The notes below the pieces were generated by a model. The model did no database searches. It was not told where the DNA came from and saw only the letters and a list, made by a program, of their open reading frames with translations. DNA of 57,583 nt, from positions 1-57,583 of the forward strand of contig JAJDIC010000003.1 in assembly GCA_030266525.1 (NCBI GenBank), written 5' to 3'. The position numbers and the translations under genes were made by a program. Position 1 is the first letter of the stretch. Each line of letters begins with the position of its first letter. Source of the DNA: Desulfovibrio sp. OttesenSCG-928-G15 (GTDB taxonomy: Bacteria; Desulfobacterota; Desulfovibrionia; Desulfovibrionales; Desulfovibrionaceae). Positions 33,601 through 44,044 of the stretch are shown here, piece after piece.

Positions 33601-33690
33601 CTACAGGGGCAAAAGACAAGCGTAACTACGCGCCAGTGCGCTTGGCCCGAAAGGCTGTGAGCCGCCTCAGTATCAGGCAAGGATTGAGGC

Positions 33691-35955
33691 ATGTTCGGAC
33701 GGAAAAAATCTCAAGAGAACTCCCGGTTTGGCGACCGCAGGGGCAGTTCTCCGGCTGTTTCGCGCCGCGCGTCGGAGCGCGCAGCCGGAAACGCGCCGTT
33801 TCGCCGCCGCTCTGCCGCCAACAAGCGCACCCGCCAAGGCGGGCAAGGCGCTTCTTCCGGTTTTTCCGTAGATTATTCCGGCACATCCCCGGCAAACTCC
33901 ACGTTCAGCCTGTCTGTTGACACCGGTAAATTTCGCCTCTGGTCCGTAGCCGTGGTGTTCACCCTGCTTATCGGGGCGCTGTGGTCGCGCGCCTACTACC
34001 TGCAAATTGTCAAAGGGCCGGAATATGCGGCCATGGCCAAACGCCAGCACACCGCCCGCGAACAGGTTACCGGCGTGCGAGGGCATATCATGGACCGCAA
34101 CGGCAACGTGCTGGCCCGCAGCGTCGAATGCGCCTCCATCGCCATCAACCCCCGCCTGATTGAAGACAAGCAGGGCAGCGCCATTGCCCTGTCCAAAGCG
34201 ATCAAGATGCCCGTTTCCGAAGTTCTGGCCCAGTTACAGGACAAAAAGAGCTTTCTTTGGCTGGCCCGCAAGGTAAACTACCACACGGCCGAGTCCGTGC
34301 GCGAACTGGGCATTCGCGGCGTATACATCAAGAACGAATACGAGCGGGTTTACCCGTACAAACACCTGGCCGGACAACTTCTGGGCTTTGTGGATATTGA
34401 CGACAAGGGCATTGAAGGCCTGGAGCGAGCGTTCAATGACGATCTGTCAGGGCGTTCTGTAACCAGGCTGATGGAGCGCGACGCTTCCGGCAGACGCCTG
34501 TTCACCCCGGCCACGGCTTCTCTTGTGGACCTTCGCGGCCGCAACATACAGCTTACCATTGACACGCAAGTCCAGTTTTTTGCGGAAGAAGCCCTTTCGG
34601 AAAACGTGGAAAAATACGGCGCCCAGTGGGGCGGCTGTATCGTGGTGGACGTGCCCACCGGCGACGTTCTGGCCTGGGCGCAATACCCCTTCTTTGACCC
34701 GAACAACGCCAATTCCGCCAAACCGGCAGACCGCCGCAACCGCCTGGCCACAGACATGCTGGAGCAGGGTTCCACCATCAAGTCATTCCTTATCGCTGCC
34801 GCGCTGGAAGAAGGCGTGGTCAAACCCTCCACCACCATCAACTGCGAAAAGGGCTCATGGAAGCTGGGCAAAGTCACCCTGCACGACACCCACGCCTACG
34901 CCAATTTGAGCGTGGACAAAATTCTGCACGTTTCCAGCAACATCGGAGTGGCCAAAATAGGCCTGAAACTCGGGGCACAAAAATATTACGAGTATCTCAC
35001 CCGCCTCGGTTTTGGCCAGCGTACCGGCCTGCCCCTTGCGGGCGAAGCCAAAGGCATGCTGCGTCCGGCCTCGCGCTGGGTAGACATTGACACGGCGACA
35101 GCCTCTTTTGGTCAAAGTTTTTCCGCAACCATGGCCCAGATGGCCCAGGCCTACCTGTGCCTCGCCAGCGACGGGGTAAAAAAGCCCCTGCGCATGCTTA
35201 TGGACGCAGCCGAAACCGAACTCGCAGGCCAGGCACCCGCCCCGGCTGACGCGGGCAGCAAAATATTCTCGCCCGCCACCATGGAAAAGGTTCGGGCCAT
35301 GCTTGGCGGCGTGGTGGAGGAAGAGGGCGGCACGGGAAAACAGGCCCGCATTCCCGGCCTGGTGGTCGGCGGCAAAACCGGCACCGCCCAAAAGGCGGAC
35401 AAGCTGACCAAGCGCTACGGCAAAGGTCGGGTCGGCTCTTTTGTCGGCATGATTCCCATTGAGGAACCGCGTTATTTGATCATCACCCTGATGGATGAAC
35501 CGAGCAAAAACCAGTACGGCGGCGTCATCGCCACTCCGGTATTTCGTCACGTAGCCCTGAACACCATGGCCTACCACGGCCTCTTGCCGGATACGGACGA
35601 CCCCATGGTCCAGGAAGTGGTGAAGCGTGAGGCGGAGCGTCACGCGGCAAAGCCGGGCAAGGCAGATCTTGGCGCCGATTCCGGTCAGGTTCGGGCAAAG
35701 ACGGGAAAAACCGTTGCAGGGAAAATCCCAAAAGCCGAACCGGCCCCGCGCCCGGCGCAACCCGGCGAATCCGTGGTTCCGGCAGTTGTGGGCATGGGCC
35801 TTCGCAGCGCGGTAGAAATTTTTGCCAGTGAAGGCATTGTCCCTGTTGTCAAAGGCAGGGGCGGCTTTGTAAGCAGGCAAACCCCCGAACCGGGCCGTCC
35901 CTGGCCCGCCGGGGCCAAAGAATGCACTCTCTGGCTGGAGGAACGCGCATCATGA
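33691..35955 (+). CDS. ftsI: Septal peptidoglycan transpeptidase FtsI (PBP3) with C-terminal PASTA
   Basis: 754 residues. A ~75-residue basic cytoplasmic N-terminus, one membrane helix (~83-103), the pedestal domain (GHIMDRNGNVLARS) and the transpeptidase domain. Active-site motifs are EQGSTIKSF (SxxK), HVSSNIGVAK (SxN) and VGGKTGTAQK (KTG). A Pro/Lys-rich linker leads to a single PASTA-like domain (~685-754, VVPAVVGMGLRSAVEIFASE, PEPGRPWPAG). It cross-links septal murein with FtsW. The N-terminal extension is longer than in E. coli, and the PASTA domain is absent there. Its stop overlaps murE by 4 bp. Confidence 0.95.
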   Translation: MFGRKKSQENSRFGDRRGSSPAVSRRASERAAGNAPFRRRSAANKRTRQGGQGASSGFSVDYSGTSPANSTFSLSVDTGKFRLWSVAVVFTLLIGALWSRAYYLQIVKGPEYAAMAKRQHTAREQVTGVRGHIMDRNGNVLARSVECASIAINPRLIEDKQGSAIALSKAIKMPVSEVLAQLQDKKSFLWLARKVNYHTAESVRELGIRGVYIKNEYERVYPYKHLAGQLLGFVDIDDKGIEGLERAFNDDLSGRSVTRLMERDASGRRLFTPATASLVDLRGRNIQLTIDTQVQFFAEEALSENVEKYGAQWGGCIVVDVPTGDVLAWAQYPFFDPNNANSAKPADRRNRLATDMLEQGSTIKSFLIAAALEEGVVKPSTTINCEKGSWKLGKVTLHDTHAYANLSVDKILHVSSNIGVAKIGLKLGAQKYYEYLTRLGFGQRTGLPLAGEAKGMLRPASRWVDIDTATASFGQSFSATMAQMAQAYLCLASDGVKKPLRMLMDAAETELAGQAPAPADAGSKIFSPATMEKVRAMLGGVVEEEGGTGKQARIPGLVVGGKTGTAQKADKLTKRYGKGRVGSFVGMIPIEEPRYLIITLMDEPSKNQYGGVIATPVFRHVALNTMAYHGLLPDTDDPMVQEVVKREAERHAAKPGKADLGADSGQVRAKTGKTVAGKIPKAEPAPRPAQPGESVVPAVVGMGLRSAVEIFASEGIVPVVKGRGGFVSRQTPEPGRPWPAGAKECTLWLEERAS

Positions 35956-37451
35956 GCAATACACGGCTTTTGTTCGCAGATTTGTGCGACCGGGTGACAC
36001 AAGAGCATATTCCGGTAAAAATCCATTCCGGCGAAGTGCAGCAAGGGGATGTATTTGTACTCATGCCGGCCGCTGTTCCCAGGGGCAAGGAGATGAGCGT
36101 ACCGGGCGGCGAGCGCTTTCTTGAAGACGCCCTGTCAAGGAATCCCGGCGTTGTGGTTTGCCACGAGGCGCATCTGCCCCTGCTTGAAAGCCTGAACGCT
36201 TCCTGCGCAGTGACGGTGGTTGATAATGTGCGCAGCAGCCTCGGCGTTCTGGCCCGTAAATATTACGGAACAGATCGGCACTGCCCCAAAGTAATCGGTA
36301 TAACCGGCACGAATGGAAAAACTACCGAAACCTACCTGCTCGAAGCCCTGTTCAATACGCTGGGCAAGAAAACCGGCGTTATCGGCACGGTGAGCTACCG
36401 CTGGCCGGGGCATGAAGAAGACGCGCCGCTCACCACCCCGGGCTGCCTTGTGCTGCATGACATGCTTTCACGCATGGCCGCTGCGGGCGCGGAATACGCC
36501 TTCATGGAAGTTTCGTCCCACGCGCTGGATCAGGAGCGGGTAGCGGGCATAGCTTTTGACGCCGCCCTGATGACCAACCTGACCCAGGACCATCTGGATT
36601 ACCACAGCGACATGGAGGAATATTTTCACTCCAAGGAACTTTTGTTCAAAAGCGTTTGCGAAGGCGGCGTGCCGAATGACGGCAAAGTGGCTGTACTGAA
36701 TGCGGACGACCCCTTTTGCCGCCGAATTCTGCAAAAACTCCCCGGCAGCATCGGTTTTGGCCTGGAGCAAGCGCCCGTACCGGGTACCCGGCACCTGGCC
36801 GGGAAAATCCTTTCCCTCACCCCCAAGGGCATCACGCTGGCGCTCTCTTTTGAAGGCAGGCAGTGGGAACTGGCCTCGCCCCTGGTGGGCTCTTTCAACG
36901 CCCTTAACCTTCTTGGCGCACTGGCCATTGGCCTTGGCCTCGGCATGACCCCGGATGCGCTTGACGCCCTGTCGCAATTCACCGGCGTGTCCGGCAGGCT
37001 GGAGCGGGTGCACGGCAACAGGGGCCTGAATGTCTTTGTGGACTATGCCCACACCCCGGACGCACTGGTCAAGGCTATTTCCGCCCTGCGTGACGCGGGC
37101 TTTGCCCGGATAATCACGGTATTCGGCTGCGGCGGCAACAGGGACAAAAGTAAACGCCCCCTGATGGGCAAGGCGGTTTCATCCCTTACCGACATTGCCG
37201 TGGTTACGTCCGACAACCCGCGCGACGAAGACCCGGTCGCGATTATGGACGACATCATGCCCGCGATGGACGCCTGCGCCGAAGTGCATGCAGACCCGGA
37301 CAGACGCGCCGCCCTGCGAAAAGCCGTGGAGCTTGCCGGGCCGGATGATGCGGTGCTTGTGGCAGGCAAAGGCCATGAAAACTATCAGATCATCAAGGGC
37401 GTGAAACACCCGTTCAGCGATCAGGAAATCCTGCGGGAGTTGATGCAATGA
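35952..37451 (+). CDS. murE: UDP-MurNAc-tripeptide synthetase (meso-DAP adding)
   Basis: 499 residues. Mur ligase fold: GITGTNGKTTETYLLEAL (P-loop), TTPGCLVLHDM, EVSSHALDQERVAGI (central domain), NLTQDHLDYHSDMEEYF, and the C-terminal GCGGNRDKSKRPLMGK and TSDNPRDEDPV. The DNPR motif is the signature for meso-diaminopimelate rather than lysine. It adds the third stem residue to UDP-MurNAc-L-Ala-D-Glu. The ATG at 35952 overlaps ftsI by ATGA and its stop overlaps murF the same way, so the three are translated as a coupled set. Confidence 0.96.
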   Translation: MSNTRLLFADLCDRVTQEHIPVKIHSGEVQQGDVFVLMPAAVPRGKEMSVPGGERFLEDALSRNPGVVVCHEAHLPLLESLNASCAVTVVDNVRSSLGVLARKYYGTDRHCPKVIGITGTNGKTTETYLLEALFNTLGKKTGVIGTVSYRWPGHEEDAPLTTPGCLVLHDMLSRMAAAGAEYAFMEVSSHALDQERVAGIAFDAALMTNLTQDHLDYHSDMEEYFHSKELLFKSVCEGGVPNDGKVAVLNADDPFCRRILQKLPGSIGFGLEQAPVPGTRHLAGKILSLTPKGITLALSFEGRQWELASPLVGSFNALNLLGALAIGLGLGMTPDALDALSQFTGVSGRLERVHGNRGLNVFVDYAHTPDALVKAISALRDAGFARIITVFGCGGNRDKSKRPLMGKAVSSLTDIAVVTSDNPRDEDPVAIMDDIMPAMDACAEVHADPDRRAALRKAVELAGPDDAVLVAGKGHENYQIIKGVKHPFSDQEILRELMQ

Positions 37452-39043
37452 GGCTGAACCTCGGAGAAATCGCCCAGTGTATGGGCTGCGGCCCTAACGG
37501 GGTTTTGTGGGACGGCTTGAGTTCCAACGGCGGCCTTGGACGAGCCAATGCGGCAGCCCCGACCAGTTTGAAGGATCTTGCCGCCGCCCGTTCCGGAAGC
37601 GGCAAGCCGATGGAGACCCCCCTTGGCAGCGCCAGCAACTGGAGCTTTGCCCCCTGGTCGCAAATAACGCCTACCGGCGCACGCATTGACAGCCGCCAGG
37701 TAAAGCCGGGAGACCTGTTTTTCTGCCTCCCTGGTGAAAATGTGGACGGTCACACCTTTGCCGCCACAGCCATGGCAGCAGGGGCGTCCGCGGTAATCGC
37801 CTCGCGCAATCCCTTTGACGATGCGCCCCCGGTGGAGCTGATGCACACGCCTGTATTCCTTGTGGAAGATGTGACCAAGGCCCTGTGGCAAATAGCCACG
37901 TGCCACAGAAACACTTCACCCGCGAGAATTATCGGCCTTACCGGCACGGCGGGCAAAACATCGGTCAAGGAAGTGCTTTCGCAAGTTCTGGAAATACGGG
38001 GCAGAACAGAGCGCAACCCGTTGAACCTGAACAACCAGATAGGCCTGCCCCTGAGCATGCTCAACGCATCTGCCGATGCCTCGTTCTGGGTGATGGAAAT
38101 GGGAATCAGCCACGCCCACGACATGGACGAGCTTGGCAGCATTCTCAAGCCGGACATAGGCATCATTCTGAACGTGGGCGACGGTCACGTCGCGGGCCTT
38201 GGCGACATGGGCGTCGCCGCCTACAAGGCGCGGCTTCTGGACTATATTCAGCCGGGCGGCATGGCCATTGTCAGCGCGGACTACCCGGATTTGACCGAAC
38301 AGGTGAATACGCGGCGTATGGCCCTGGCCCAAAAGGGCATCCAGCTGCTGCACTTTTCTGCCCGGAACACGGATGTGTATTGCTCAGCCCGGTATACCGG
38401 CCCTTCGGGGCTTGGCGGCGGCATGTACGAAGTAACCTGGGCAGACGGCATGCGCATGGAACTGGCCACCCCGTTTCGCAGCGACTATGGCAGCGAAAAC
38501 ATGGCCGCAATCATGGCAGTAGCCCAAAAACTCTTACTCACCGTGTCGGAAATCAAAATGGGCCTGGCCAACGCGAAGTTGCCGCAACAGCGCTTTCGGG
38601 CGGAACAGTATGTCGACCACACTCTTCTGGACGACAGCTATAACGCCAACCCGCTTTCATCCGGCAGGATGATTCAGGCGGCAAGAGACATGGCGGATGA
38701 GTCCGGCCTGCCGTTGGTTCTTGTGATGGGAGAAATGCTGGAACTGGGCGACGTTTCGGACTCGGCCCATGAAAATCTTGGCATGCAGATGGCCGCGTCC
38801 TGTCCTGAAGCCGTATTCTGGAAGGGCGGCCAGCATGAGGCCGTAAAACGCGGCCTGCACAAACAAGGCTACAAGGGACTGTTCAACCAGGTAGAGGGTC
38901 CGGAAGACTTCACCCGCCTGCTGGACGAAATTCCCCTGCCCAGGGCCCTTGTGTTGTTTAAAGGCTCACGCAGCAATCATCTTGAGCAGCTCGTGGACGT
39001 TTTCAAAGCCAAAATAGGGGAGCGCAAAGTCAATGCTCTATAG
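37448..39043 (+). CDS. murF: UDP-MurNAc-pentapeptide synthetase
   Basis: 531 residues, longer than the usual ~450. An N-terminal insertion of about 50 residues rich in Ser/Ala/Gly ([20 protein letters not shown]) separates the start from the substrate domain ([20 protein letters not shown]). The rest is standard: [54 protein letters not shown] and [10 protein letters not shown]. It adds D-Ala-D-Ala to complete the cytoplasmic precursor. It is coupled to murE by ATGA and overlaps mraY by 11 bp. Confidence 0.95.
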   Translation: MRLNLGEIAQCMGCGPNGVLWDGLSSNGGLGRANAAAPTSLKDLAAARSGSGKPMETPLGSASNWSFAPWSQITPTGARIDSRQVKPGDLFFCLPGENVDGHTFAATAMAAGASAVIASRNPFDDAPPVELMHTPVFLVEDVTKALWQIATCHRNTSPARIIGLTGTAGKTSVKEVLSQVLEIRGRTERNPLNLNNQIGLPLSMLNASADASFWVMEMGISHAHDMDELGSILKPDIGIILNVGDGHVAGLGDMGVAAYKARLLDYIQPGGMAIVSADYPDLTEQVNTRRMALAQKGIQLLHFSARNTDVYCSARYTGPSGLGGGMYEVTWADGMRMELATPFRSDYGSENMAAIMAVAQKLLLTVSEIKMGLANAKLPQQRFRAEQYVDHTLLDDSYNANPLSSGRMIQAARDMADESGLPLVLVMGEMLELGDVSDSAHENLGMQMAASCPEAVFWKGGQHEAVKRGLHKQGYKGLFNQVEGPEDFTRLLDEIPLPRALVLFKGSRSNHLEQLVDVFKAKIGERKVNAL

Positions 39044-40109
39044 CCTTTTGTATCCACTGAGCTCGGAATTCGTTATCTTTAACGTTTTCAGATACATTAC
39101 CTTTCGCTCCGTATGGGCGCTGTTGACCGCGCTGATCATTTCCATTCTGGTCGGGCCACTCTTTTTGCGCATTCTGCACCGCTTGAAATTCGGCCAGTTT
39201 ATTCAGGAAGACGTCAAGGCCCACGCGGTAAAAGCAGGAACGCCGACCATGGGCGGGCTTTTAATCATCTTTGCCCTGCTGATCAGCGTGCTGCTCTGGG
39301 CCGATCTGAGCAACCCCTACATATGGTTGACCATTTTGATATTTGTCGGCTTCGGCGTCATCGGCTTTCTGGACGACTACCTGAAAATTCTGCGCAAGCA
39401 CAACGCGGGCCTCACCGCGAGGCAAAAATTCACCGGTCAGGTGGCTATCGCCATCATTGCCATGGCCATTCTCATGACCCTGCCCGCCTATTCCACCGAG
39501 CTTTCCGTTCCCTTTTTCAAAAACTTCACGCCCAACCTCGGCTGGCTGTATCTGCCCTTTGCCGTGCTGGTAATGGTGGGCACGTCCAACGGGGTCAACC
39601 TTACCGACGGGCTTGACGGCCTGGCAATCGGGCCGACCATTGTCGCGGCAGCCTGTTTTGCAGTGTTCGTCTATGTGGCGGGCAACGCAACCATGGCCGC
39701 CTATCTGCAAGTGGCCAACGTGCCGGGCGTGGGTGAGGTCACGGTTTTCTGCGGCGCACTCGTGGGCGCAGGCCTGGGATTCTTGTGGTTCAACGCTTAC
39801 CCGGCCCAGGTCTTTATGGGCGACGTGGGTTCGCTGTCGCTTGGCGGGGTGCTCGGTTTTCTGGCTGTGCTGTGCAAGCAGGAGCTGGTGCTCCTTCTGG
39901 TGGGCGGACTTTTTGTGGTGGAAACGCTCTCGGTCATCATGCAGGTCGGCTATTTCAAAATGACCGGCGGCAAGCGCCTTTTCCGCATGGCTCCCTTGCA
40001 TCACCACTTTGAAATGAAGGGACTGCCGGAATCAAAAATCATCATCCGTTTCTGGATTATATCGCTCATTCTGGGCCTGGCCGCCCTTTCCGTATTGAAA
40101 CTCAGATAA
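39033..40109 (+). CDS. mraY: Phospho-MurNAc-pentapeptide translocase
   Basis: 358 residues, ten membrane helices. Signatures: [29 protein letters not shown] (catalytic DD), [34 protein letters not shown], and [12 protein letters not shown] near the C-terminus. It transfers phospho-MurNAc-pentapeptide to undecaprenyl phosphate, making lipid I at the inner membrane. It overlaps the murF end and begins with a short hydrophobic N-terminus ([16 protein letters not shown]), as expected. Confidence 0.97.
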   Translation: MLYSLLYPLSSEFVIFNVFRYITFRSVWALLTALIISILVGPLFLRILHRLKFGQFIQEDVKAHAVKAGTPTMGGLLIIFALLISVLLWADLSNPYIWLTILIFVGFGVIGFLDDYLKILRKHNAGLTARQKFTGQVAIAIIAMAILMTLPAYSTELSVPFFKNFTPNLGWLYLPFAVLVMVGTSNGVNLTDGLDGLAIGPTIVAAACFAVFVYVAGNATMAAYLQVANVPGVGEVTVFCGALVGAGLGFLWFNAYPAQVFMGDVGSLSLGGVLGFLAVLCKQELVLLLVGGLFVVETLSVIMQVGYFKMTGGKRLFRMAPLHHHFEMKGLPESKIIIRFWIISLILGLAALSVLKLR

Positions 40110-40168
40110 ACAGGGACAAACCGGGACCTGATAACGGATTGCACCCAATTGGAAAAAGAGGACAGAAC

Positions 40169-41536
40169 ATGACCACGACAGCCGCGCCAAACCGCCACCC
40201 CGTTCCCGCACCGGGCATGACCTCCCCTGTTCAGGCCGGGGAACTGGCTGTTGTCGTCGGCGCGGGGCATTCCGGCGAAGGGGCCATGCGCCTTTTGGCG
40301 GCGCTTGGGGCCAAGGTGCGCCTGCTGGATAAAAACCCGGACAATATTACGGAAAAAACCCGCGTTCTGGCCCGTGAACTGGGAGTGGACATCCTGACGG
40401 GCGACCACAGCGCCGGGCAATTTATCGGCGCGGCAGTAGTTGTTACCAGCCCCGGCATTCCCCCGGCAAAGCTTGAGCCATACCTGAACGAGGCTGGCAA
40501 CCCGCCCATGATTGCTGAAATGGACCTTGCCCTCCGCTTTGTGCAGGAACCGATTATCGCTGTCACCGGGACCAGCGGCAAGACCACCACAGTCAGCCTT
40601 GCTGCCGCCATGTTGCAGGCAGCGGGCAAAAAAGTATTTCTCGGCGGCAACATCGGCACGCCCCTTTCCGAATATGTGGTGGACAAAACGCACGACCCGG
40701 CTGCCGGGGCAGACGCTCTGGTTCTGGAAATGAGCAGCTTCCAGCTGCAACGCACGGAACATCTGAAACCGCGCGTTGCCGTGCTGCTCAACCTCTCTCC
40801 CAACCACCTGGACCACCACGCGGACATGGCTGAATACACGGACGCGAAGTTTCGCATCTTTGCGCAGCAGGATGCGCAAGACCTGGCCCTTGTTCCGGCA
40901 GAGATGCTGGACGAGTGCCGAAAGCGCGGCGTTACCGCCCGTCTGCGCAGCTTTGCCGCAAGCGACAGATTTTCCGGCTCCCGTCTGATTGGTCGCCATA
41001 ATACGGCTAACGCGGAAGCCGCCTTTCTGGCCTGCCACGAGCTTGGCGTCAGTGAGGAAGCGGCGGCCAGAGCCGTATGCGAATTCGCCCCCTTGCGTCA
41101 CCGCCTGGAGTTTGCCGGAGAGGCAGACGGCGTGACCTATGTGAACGATTCCAAATGCACCACTGTAGACGCCATGCGCGTGGCTCTGGACAGTTTTACT
41201 TCGCCGGTGCTGCTTTTGGCCGGGGGCAAGTTCAAAGGGGGCGATTTACAGTCGCTCATCCCCTTGCTTCGCGAAAAAGTACGCGCTGTCGCCCTTTTCG
41301 GAGCCAGCAGGGAAATTTTTGAAGCCGCCTGGCAAGGCCTTGTTCCCCTGAGCTGGGATTCTGCCCTGCCCGGCGCGGTAGCCAGATTGCAAAAGCAAGC
41401 TCGCCCCGGCGAAGTGATTTTACTCTCACCGGCAACCGCGAGCTATGACGCCTACAACAATTATCAGGAACGGGGCGACCATTTCTGCGCCCTAGCGGCA
41501 GACGCGGTGAAAAAATCCGGAGGGCAGGACCGATGA
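40169..41536 (+). CDS. murD: UDP-MurNAc-L-Ala:D-Glu ligase
   Basis: 455 residues. VVVGAGHSGEGAMRLL (nucleotide-sugar site), VTSPGIPP, AVTGTSGKTTTVSLAAAML (P-loop), LGGNIGTPLSEY, LEMSSFQLQRTEHL, NLSPNHLDHHADMAEY, FVNDSKCT-type YVNDSKCTTVDAM, and LLAGGKFKGGD. It adds D-Glu to UDP-MurNAc-L-Ala in the cytoplasm. A 25-residue polar leader precedes the fold. GAGGA lies before ATG 40169, and 59 bp separate it from mraY. Its stop overlaps ftsW by ATGA. Confidence 0.96.
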   Translation: MTTTAAPNRHPVPAPGMTSPVQAGELAVVVGAGHSGEGAMRLLAALGAKVRLLDKNPDNITEKTRVLARELGVDILTGDHSAGQFIGAAVVVTSPGIPPAKLEPYLNEAGNPPMIAEMDLALRFVQEPIIAVTGTSGKTTTVSLAAAMLQAAGKKVFLGGNIGTPLSEYVVDKTHDPAAGADALVLEMSSFQLQRTEHLKPRVAVLLNLSPNHLDHHADMAEYTDAKFRIFAQQDAQDLALVPAEMLDECRKRGVTARLRSFAASDRFSGSRLIGRHNTANAEAAFLACHELGVSEEAAARAVCEFAPLRHRLEFAGEADGVTYVNDSKCTTVDAMRVALDSFTSPVLLLAGGKFKGGDLQSLIPLLREKVRAVALFGASREIFEAAWQGLVPLSWDSALPGAVARLQKQARPGEVILLSPATASYDAYNNYQERGDHFCALAADAVKKSGGQDR

Positions 41537-42672
41537 CTGCAACCGCCACTGCCGCGCTGTATACGGACTACAAGGCAGATGATGGCCTGGGCCAGCCTGA
41601 TTGGTGGCTGCTTGCCATCACCCTTGTCCTGGTGACCATTGGCCTGATGATGGTCTTTTCGGCCAGCGGCATTGTGGCCGAGCGCATGCAGGCCGATACC
41701 TATTATTTTTTCAAGCGCCAGCTCCTGTTTGTACTGGTGGGCGGCATCGGTATGGCCCTGGCCGCTGTCATGCCCAGAGGGCTTTTGAACAACCTGCACT
41801 ACCCCGCGCTGCTGATTTGCATGGCGCTGCTGCTTGTGTGTCTCAGCCCCCTGGGGGTCAACGTCAAGGGCGCGCACCGCTGGATAGGGGTTGGTCCCAT
41901 ACGCATTCAGCCCATGGAGTTTACCAAGATAGCCCTGGTGCTCTACCTGTCTTATTTCATGAGCACCAAGCAGGACATGGTAAAAACCTTTAGCAAGGGA
42001 GTCATACCGCCCTTCCTGATTACCGGGGTTTTCTGCCTGCTGCTTTTGTTGCAGCCGGATTTCGGCGGCGCGGCCTTTTGCACCATGCTGCTGTTTTTCA
42101 TGTGTTTTGCCGGGGGCACGCGGCTTGTCTACCTTGCCGCCTCTGCCCTGATAGCCTTTGGTGGCGCGTATCTGCTTGTGGTGGCAGAGCCTTACCGTTT
42201 CCGCCGTTTGCTGGCCTTTCGCGACCCCTTCGCAGATGCCGCCAACACGGGCTACCATCTGGTGCAGTCCTTTTATGCCTTTGGCTCGGGCGGCCTTTCC
42301 GGCATCGGGCTTGGGGCCAGCAAGCAGAAGCTTTTTTATCTGCCGGAAGCGCATAACGACTTTATCATGGCCGTACTTGGCGAAGAAACCGGCTTTATCG
42401 GTGTTTCGCTTGTACTGCTGCTTATTGCCGCCTTTTTCTGGCGGGCCATGCGCATTACCCTGCGCCAGACCGATTTGCGCAGCCGGTTCATGGCTTTTGG
42501 CCTGACCCTTGTTATCTGCATTTCCTGCGTCCTGAATCTGGCAGTGGTCATGGGCGTTGTGCCGCCCAAGGGTGTGCCCATGCCCTTTATAAGCTACGGC
42601 GGCAGTAGCCTTTTGGCCTCTCTGGTCTGCGTAGGCCTGCTTTTGAACATTTCACGCTCTGCAAAGCCATAG
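41533..42672 (+). CDS. ftsW: Septal peptidoglycan polymerase FtsW (SEDS family)
   Basis: 379 residues, ten membrane segments. SEDS motifs: MMVFSASGIVAERM, GAHRWIGVGPIRIQPMEFTK, LLLQPDFGGA (catalytic Asp), GYHLVQSFYAFGSGGLSGIG, LPEAHNDFIMAVLGEE and KGVPMPFISYGGSSL. It polymerises lipid II together with FtsI at the septum. It is coupled to murD by ATGA and followed 9 bp later by murG, the usual order. Confidence 0.96.
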   Translation: MTATATAALYTDYKADDGLGQPDWWLLAITLVLVTIGLMMVFSASGIVAERMQADTYYFFKRQLLFVLVGGIGMALAAVMPRGLLNNLHYPALLICMALLLVCLSPLGVNVKGAHRWIGVGPIRIQPMEFTKIALVLYLSYFMSTKQDMVKTFSKGVIPPFLITGVFCLLLLLQPDFGGAAFCTMLLFFMCFAGGTRLVYLAASALIAFGGAYLLVVAEPYRFRRLLAFRDPFADAANTGYHLVQSFYAFGSGGLSGIGLGASKQKLFYLPEAHNDFIMAVLGEETGFIGVSLVLLLIAAFFWRAMRITLRQTDLRSRFMAFGLTLVICISCVLNLAVVMGVVPPKGVPMPFISYGGSSLLASLVCVGLLLNISRSAKP

Positions 42673-42681
42673 GGAGGGAAC

Positions 42682-44001
42682 ATGCAGCGGGTTATCCTGA
42701 CAACCGGCGGCACTGGCGGCCACATCTTCCCCGCCCTGGCAGTGGCTGAGGAAATTCGGCGCAAATATCCGGGCGCCTCCATTGTGTTCATGGGCGGCGA
42801 ATACGGACAGGAAGCTGACCTTGCGGTCAAGGCGGGGCTGGACTTTGTCGGATTGCCTGTGCGCGGTGTGATGGGCCGCGGAATACGGGGAGTCGGCGCG
42901 GCCTTTGCCATGCTGGGCGGGGTGGTTAAAGCCCTTGGCGTCATGCGCAAGACAAAGCCTGAAATCGTGATCGGCTTTGGCGGGTACGCCGCCTTTGCGG
43001 GCGTATCAGCCGCAAGGCTTGCCAATATTCCCACAGCCCTGCACGAGCAAAACTCATACCCCGGCATGACCAACAGGGTGCTTGGAAAAATTGTGGACAA
43101 GGTATTTCTTTCCATGCCGGACATCGCGGGCGTGTTCCCTGCGCAAAAACGCCTGGTGGTCGGCAACCCGGTACGAAGCGGTATAGTCGAGCTGTATACG
43201 AAGCGCATGACGGAAGCCGAGCATACCAAGGCCCAGGCAGAACAGCCCGAGGGCGGCACAAGCTATTTCGGCGGCGTTGACGGGCCAAGCCCCTTTGATG
43301 TGGCGGCCAGACGCAACCAGCCGGTCGAAGCCTGCGGGCAGGGTCCGCAGCCCTCCGACGGTCAAGCCCCGGAGATATCATTGGCGAAGGAATCATCATC
43401 CACTGCGCCCCTTGCCGCCGCGCAAGGAGCGGCAACGACGACGGACCAACCGCTTCATCTGCTGGTCATGGGCGGAAGCCTCGGCGCAAGAGCAATCAAC
43501 GACTGCATGGCCGAAGTCGCCCCGGCGCTGCTTGAGCGCGACGTGCAAATTCGCCACCAGACAGGCAAAGCCGATTACGAGCGCATGCGCGCCGCCTATC
43601 GCGACCTTGGCGGTGAAAAACTTCGGGTGGAACCCTTTATCGGCGACATGACCGAAGCCTATGCCTGGGCGGATCTGGTCTTTTGCCGGGCGGGCGCGTC
43701 CAGCCTTGCGGAAATAACGGTTGCCGGACTGCCCGCCATTTTGACCCCTTTTCCGCAGGCTGCCCAGGACCACCAGCGCCACAACGCGCGCTATCTGGTC
43801 ACGGAAGGAGCGGCGGTTTTGCTGGAACAGGAAGATATTCTTCGCAGCCCGTCCCTGCTGACGGAATGCGTGCTGTCGCTCAAGGCAGACAGGCAGCGAC
43901 TTTTTGCCATGGCAGGGCAAAGCCTTTCCCTGGCCAGGCCGCATGCGGCGGCGACCTTGGTTGATGAAGCGCAAAGGCTTGTTGCAGCAAGCGCCCGGTA
44001 A
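42682..44001 (+). CDS. murG: Lipid II synthase MurG with an unusual interdomain insertion
   Basis: 439 residues against a usual ~360. The N-domain (LTTGGTGGHIFPALAVAEEI, GFGGYAAFAGVSAARL, ALHEQNSYPGMTNR, VGNPVR at ~161-165) and C-domain (LVMGGSLGARAIND at ~261, FCRAGASSLAEITVAGLPAI with the UDP-GlcNAc Glu, FPQAAQDHQRHNARYL) are normal. Between them, residues ~172-255 are a polar, low-complexity stretch rich in Gln, Pro, Ser and Ala. It adds about 70 residues to the linker between the two Rossmann domains. The enzyme adds GlcNAc to lipid I at the inner face of the membrane. The active residues are intact, so it should function. Confidence 0.95.
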   Translation: MQRVILTTGGTGGHIFPALAVAEEIRRKYPGASIVFMGGEYGQEADLAVKAGLDFVGLPVRGVMGRGIRGVGAAFAMLGGVVKALGVMRKTKPEIVIGFGGYAAFAGVSAARLANIPTALHEQNSYPGMTNRVLGKIVDKVFLSMPDIAGVFPAQKRLVVGNPVRSGIVELYTKRMTEAEHTKAQAEQPEGGTSYFGGVDGPSPFDVAARRNQPVEACGQGPQPSDGQAPEISLAKESSSTAPLAAAQGAATTTDQPLHLLVMGGSLGARAINDCMAEVAPALLERDVQIRHQTGKADYERMRAAYRDLGGEKLRVEPFIGDMTEAYAWADLVFCRAGASSLAEITVAGLPAILTPFPQAAQDHQRHNARYLVTEGAAVLLEQEDILRSPSLLTECVLSLKADRQRLFAMAGQSLSLARPHAAATLVDEAQRLVAASAR

Positions 44002-44044
44002 CTTGGAAACCTGATTACACTACAGACAAGGGACAGGAATCAGC

